23,220 nt of DNA from Dehalococcoidia bacterium (GTDB lineage: Bacteria > Chloroflexota > Dehalococcoidia > Dehalococcoidales > JAUXAE01). The translations under genes and the position numbers were made by a program. The notes under the pieces are model-generated. The model made no database searches. It saw only the letters and a program-made list of their open reading frames with translations, and was not told where the DNA came from. Below, piece after piece: positions 20,761 to 23,220 of the stretch. The stretch spans positions 1 to 23,220 of the forward strand of contig DAOUZU010000006.1 in the NCBI GenBank assembly GCA_030665535.1, given 5' to 3'. How positions within the stretch are numbered: the first letter of the stretch is position 1; every line of letters starts with the position of its first letter.

Positions 20761-21851
20761 TGGGACGCAAAGTTAACCCAATAGCTTTTAGAATTGGTAC
20801 AACGCGCGATTGGACTGCAAAATGGCACGCCGATAAGCACTTCGTGGAGTACTTGCAGGAAGATATCAAACTGCGTAAGGCCATCGCCAGCAGGTATAAG
20901 GACGCCGGTGTTTCCCAGGTGGAGATAGAACGGCAGGCCAACAAGGTGACGGTGAATATACACACCGCACGGCCCGGTATTGTCATCGGGCGTGGCGGTC
21001 AGCGCGTTGATGAAACAAGAAAGCATCTTGAGGCAGTCATTGGCAAGAGGGTACAGCTTAATATCCTTGAAGTCGCCCAACCGGAGCTTGACGCCTACCT
21101 GGTATCGCGGGCGGTGGCTGAGCAGATGGAGCGCCGCATTGCCTACCGAAGGGCGATGAAACAGGCCATATTCCGCACTATGCAGGCCGGGGCCGGTGGT
21201 ATTAAGATTAGCGCATCCGGTCGCCTGGGTGGAGTTGAGATAGCCCGCCGCCAGGTTATGCATCAGGGGCGGGTGCCGTTGCATACGCTGCGCGCTGATA
21301 TAGATTATGGCGTCAGCCAGGCCCATATAAATATGGGACGCATAGGTATTAAAGTATGGATATATCGCGGCGATATTCTGCCCGAGCGTCCGCCGGAAGA
21401 ATTTGAAGAGACCGCTCCGCCGGTCACCGAAGCGCTGGTGGAAGAAGCCGCCGCGCCCGTAATTGAGAAACCAGCCGAAGTGGCCCCTGTAGAGAAGACC
21501 GAAGCGGTTGCCGAAGAGAAGACGAAACCGGCCAAGCCCAAAGCCAAGAAGGCAACCAAAGCAAAGGTAGAGGCTGCCTCGGCAGAAGCCAAGAAACCGG
21601 CCAAGCCCAAAGCCAAGAAGGCAACCAGGGCCAAGGCCGAAGCTGCCCCGGCGGAAGACGAAAGGAAGGCCAAGCCGAAAGCTGTTAAGAGAGAAAAGCC
21701 AGCCGCGGATGAGGCGAAACCGGCCAAGCCTAAGGCCAAGAAAGCAACCAGGGCTAAGGCAAAGGTCGCTGACAAAGAACCTGTCACCAAGGCAAAACCG
21801 AAAACAAAAAAGAAGGTAGAGAAGAAGGATGCTACAGCCCAAGAGGGTTAA
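20760..21851 (+). CDS. rpsC: 30S ribosomal protein S3 with long repeat-rich C-terminal tail
   Basis: A 363-residue S3, compared with about 210-240 in most bacteria. Residues 1-210 are ordinary: GRKVNPIAFRIG, the KH domain with the IGRGG loop at 76-80, QVMHQGRVPLHTLRADIDYG, and IGIKVWIYRGDILP. From about residue 211 there is a tail of some 150 residues, first acidic and Pro-rich (EEFEETAPPVTEALVEEAA), then Lys/Ala/Pro-rich. The 14-residue core KPAKPKAKKAT(K/R)AK occurs three times (256-269, 279-292, 320-333), with nearly the same DNA each time. Such tails resemble the basic tails of histone H1-like proteins and are probably disordered and RNA-binding, which is inference. The end overlaps rplP by 23 bases. 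Confidence 0.95.
   Translation: MGRKVNPIAFRIGTTRDWTAKWHADKHFVEYLQEDIKLRKAIASRYKDAGVSQVEIERQANKVTVNIHTARPGIVIGRGGQRVDETRKHLEAVIGKRVQLNILEVAQPELDAYLVSRAVAEQMERRIAYRRAMKQAIFRTMQAGAGGIKISASGRLGGVEIARRQVMHQGRVPLHTLRADIDYGVSQAHINMGRIGIKVWIYRGDILPERPPEEFEETAPPVTEALVEEAAAPVIEKPAEVAPVEKTEAVAEEKTKPAKPKAKKATKAKVEAASAEAKKPAKPKAKKATRAKAEAAPAEDERKAKPKAVKREKPAADEAKPAKPKAKKATRAKAKVADKEPVTKAKPKTKKKVEKKDATAQEG
21525..21758 (+). repeat. Three direct repeats within the rpsC tail
   Basis: Units of 42 bases at 21525-21566, 21594-21635 and 21717-21758 encode KPAKPKAKKAT(K/R)AK. The first two are nearly identical in DNA, starting AAACCGGCCAAGCCCAAAG. The third differs at a few third-codon positions. This suggests duplication within the gene, with the third copy either older or diverging under protein-level selection. 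Confidence 0.85.
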
Positions 21852-22278
21852 GTATCGCAAGAGCCATAAGGGGCACCGCCGTGGCGCCGCGCACTCCGGC
21901 ACCGAGGTTATTTTCGGTGATTTCGGCTTGCAGGCGCTGGGAGCGGCCTGGGTAACCAGCCGCCAGATTGAAGCGGCGCGGCGGGCTATAACCCATCACC
22001 TTCGCCGCGGCGGCAAGGTGTGGATACGCATATACCCGGATAAACCGGTTACCAAGAAGGCGGCTGAGACCCGTATGGGTGGTGGCAAGGGTGCCCCCGA
22101 CCACTGGGTGGCTGCGGTCAAGAGGGGCCGGATTATGTTTGAGCTTTCCGGTGTTGAAGAGGCGACGGCCAAAGAGGCTATGCGCCTGGCCTCCCACAAG
22201 CTACCGCTGGATGTAAAATTTGTCCTCAGGGAGACGGCAGCCGCCGTCGTCAAATCTAAAGCGGAGGTGGCCGCATAA
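21829..22278 (+). CDS. rplP: 50S ribosomal protein L16
   Basis: A 149-residue L16 near the A-site tRNA elbow on the large subunit. It begins MLQPKRVKYRKSHKGHRRG. It contains TSRQIEAARRAITHHLRRGGKVWIRIYPDKP split over the central region, MGGGKGAPDHWVAAVK and LASHKLPLDVKFV. A short Ala/Lys tail follows the usual end. The ATG lies inside rpsC, overlapping its last 23 bases, with AGAAGAAGG immediately before it. Confidence 0.96.
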   Translation: MLQPKRVKYRKSHKGHRRGAAHSGTEVIFGDFGLQALGAAWVTSRQIEAARRAITHHLRRGGKVWIRIYPDKPVTKKAAETRMGGGKGAPDHWVAAVKRGRIMFELSGVEEATAKEAMRLASHKLPLDVKFVLRETAAAVVKSKAEVAA

Positions 22279-22279
22279 A

Positions 22280-22477
22280 TTGAAAGCTGAGGAGATCAGG
22301 GCACTGGGTGACGATGAGCTTAAGAAACAGCTGGAGACGGCGCACGAGGAGCTTTTTAATCTGCGCCTCCGTCTTTCCACCAAACAACTGGTCAACCACC
22401 GCGAGTTGCCCCGGGTGAGGAAGGACATCGCCCGGATGATGACCATACTGCATGAACGGAAGTTGGGAATAAAGTAG
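22280..22477 (+). CDS. rpmC: 50S ribosomal protein L29
   Basis: A 65-residue L29 at the peptide tunnel exit. It reads KAEEIRALGDDELKKQL, EELFNLRLRLST and RVRKDIARMMTILHERK, all typical. The start is TTG 22280-22282, one base after the rplP stop, with a strong GGAGGTGG ten bases upstream inside rplP. An ATG at 22220 would add 20 unlike residues and overlap rplP by 59 bases, so TTG is preferred. Confidence 0.94.
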   Translation: MKAEEIRALGDDELKKQLETAHEELFNLRLRLSTKQLVNHRELPRVRKDIARMMTILHERKLGIK

Positions 22478-22478
22478 G

Positions 22479-22790
22479 ATGGCAATGGAAAAGAAGGGTA
22501 AAAGCAGGCTCGCCCTCGTGGTGAGCGATAAAATGGAGCAGACGGTGGTGGTGGCTATTGACAACCGCAAGCGGCACCGAATCTACAAGAAGACCTACAA
22601 GCATACCACCAGATACAAGGTTCACAATGCTAATAATGAGGCCAAAATGGGCGATACCGTTCGCATTGTGGAGACAAGACCCTTATCCCGGGAGAAGCGG
22701 TGGCGGGTGGTTGAGGTGGTAACAAAGGGCCGGGTAACCGAGCCTCCCACCGTGCTGGATGAGCCATTAGAGGAGCGGACGGAAAAATGA
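22479..22790 (+). CDS. rpsQ: 30S ribosomal protein S17
   Basis: A 103-residue S17 (84 in E. coli), an OB-fold protein of the small-subunit body. It contains GKSRLALVVSDKMEQTVVVA, the HRIYKKTYKHTTRYKVHN segment and GDTVRIVETRPLSREKRWRV. About 15 extra acidic residues form the C-terminus (PPTVLDEPLEERTEK). The ATG is one base after rpmC; a second ATG two codons in is also possible. The stop overlaps the rplN start. Confidence 0.96.
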   Translation: MAMEKKGKSRLALVVSDKMEQTVVVAIDNRKRHRIYKKTYKHTTRYKVHNANNEAKMGDTVRIVETRPLSREKRWRVVEVVTKGRVTEPPTVLDEPLEERTEK

Positions 22791-23155
22791 TCCAGTCATA
22801 TACCAGGCTGAAGGTGGCCGATAACACCGGTGCCAGGCAGATAATGTGCATCAATGTGCCTGGCGGCACCCGTAAGAAACAGGCCCGAATCGGCGATATC
22901 ATAGTGGCCACTGTCAAAAGGGCCACGCCGGAGGCGGTGGTCAAGCAGGGCACCGTTATCAGGGCCGTCGTCGTTCGCACCGCCAAGCCCTACCGCCGCC
23001 CCGATGGCTCACACATCAAGTTTGATGAGAATGCGGCCGTGATACTGGATGAGAAAAACAACCCCATGGGGACACGGATATTCGGCCCGGTGGCCAGAGA
23101 ACTCAGAGACAAGAACTACACTAAGATAATATCACTGGCGCCGGAGGTATTATAG
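22787..23155 (+). CDS. rplN: 50S ribosomal protein L14
   Basis: A 122-residue L14, exactly the usual length, located at the subunit interface. It begins MIQSYTRLKVADNTGARQIM and contains GGTRKKQARIGDIIVATVK, VVVRTAKPYRRPDGSHIKFDEN and GTRIFGPVARELR. The ATG overlaps the rpsQ stop by four bases (ATGA). Confidence 0.98.
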   Translation: MIQSYTRLKVADNTGARQIMCINVPGGTRKKQARIGDIIVATVKRATPEAVVKQGTVIRAVVVRTAKPYRRPDGSHIKFDENAAVILDEKNNPMGTRIFGPVARELRDKNYTKIISLAPEVL

Positions 23156-23161
23156 GCGGTA

Positions 23162-23220
23162 ATGAAGATTAGGAAGAATGATACGGTGCTGGTTGTCGCC
23201 GGCCGGGACAAGGGCAAAAA
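23162..23220 (+). CDS. rplX: 50S ribosomal protein L24, N-terminal part, cut by window edge
   Basis: Only the first 19 codons are present: MKIRKNDTVLVVAGRDKGK, the KOW-motif N-terminus of L24. The gene lies six bases after rplN in the standard position of the S10-spc cluster and continues past the right edge. Confidence 0.9.
   Translation, partial: MKIRKNDTVLVVAGRDKGK

Noticed and set aside
20757..21902. A 381-codon open frame on the minus strand opposite rpsC
   Set aside because: It is the complement of the S3 gene and its Lys/Ala/Pro repeats, giving a Phe/Gly/Leu/Arg-rich low-complexity product. S3 on the other strand is unmistakable.

Overview
The window looks like a GC-rich bacterial chromosome, most likely from the Chloroflexota and probably near the Dehalococcoidia. 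That placement is an inference. It rests on the gene order (aroF-aroB-aroD-aroE-aroK-aroA-aroC-pheA-tyrA, divergent from a str/S10 ribosomal operon), on protein style (a split two-subunit class I fumarase, type I-beta DAHP synthase, P-protein) and on general recall, not on a database search.

Layout. (1) 2-1454, plus strand: the end of the fumarase alpha-subunit gene, the fumarase beta-subunit gene and a HIT-family gene, coupled by overlapping stops and starts. (2) 1451-3304, minus strand: NAD kinase, a short ArgA-like N-acetyltransferase and a Nudix ADP-ribose pyrophosphatase-like gene, from one recognisable promoter. (3) 3398-5004, minus strand: a small TatA-like membrane protein and a 392-residue membrane protein of unknown function with an internal duplication. 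(4) 5147-5416, plus strand: a glutaredoxin-like protein, driven from a compact divergent promoter region. (5) 5417-13865, minus strand: nine tightly packed genes covering the whole shikimate pathway (DAHP to chorismate) plus the branches to phenylalanine and prephenate oxidation to tyrosine. (6) 13866-14332: a 467-base control region. (7) 14333-23220, plus strand: rpsL-rpsG-fusA-rpsJ-rplC-rplD-rplW-rplB-rpsS-rplV-rpsC-rplP-rpmC-rpsQ-rplN-rplX (the last cut by the window edge).

The main discovery is in the control region. Upstream of aroF on the minus strand there is a promoter and then an otherwise unannotated 31-codon reading frame (13982-14077). It contains Tyr-Tyr-Tyr-Gly-Tyr-Phe-Thr-Phe-Thr-Trp and later Tyr-Trp. 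It is followed by a strong intrinsic terminator with eight U residues, ahead of the aroF start. Segments C6 (in codons 6-8), G6 (codons 25-26), CCUCCC and GGGAGG can pair as 1:2, 2:3 or 3:4. This is the classic architecture of translation-coupled transcription attenuation, here sensing charged Tyr, Phe and Trp tRNAs together and controlling the complete common aromatic pathway.

Other notable points: an approximately 150-residue Lys/Ala/Pro-rich C-terminal tail on ribosomal protein S3 built from repeated DNA; Pro in place of the near-universal Lys88 (E. coli numbering) in S12; an EPSP synthase with Ala at the glyphosate-contact Gly position; no tuf gene between fusA and rpsJ; and convergent gene pairs whose stop codons overlap or abut, with no terminator between them. 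No tRNA, rRNA, CRISPR array or insertion sequence was seen.
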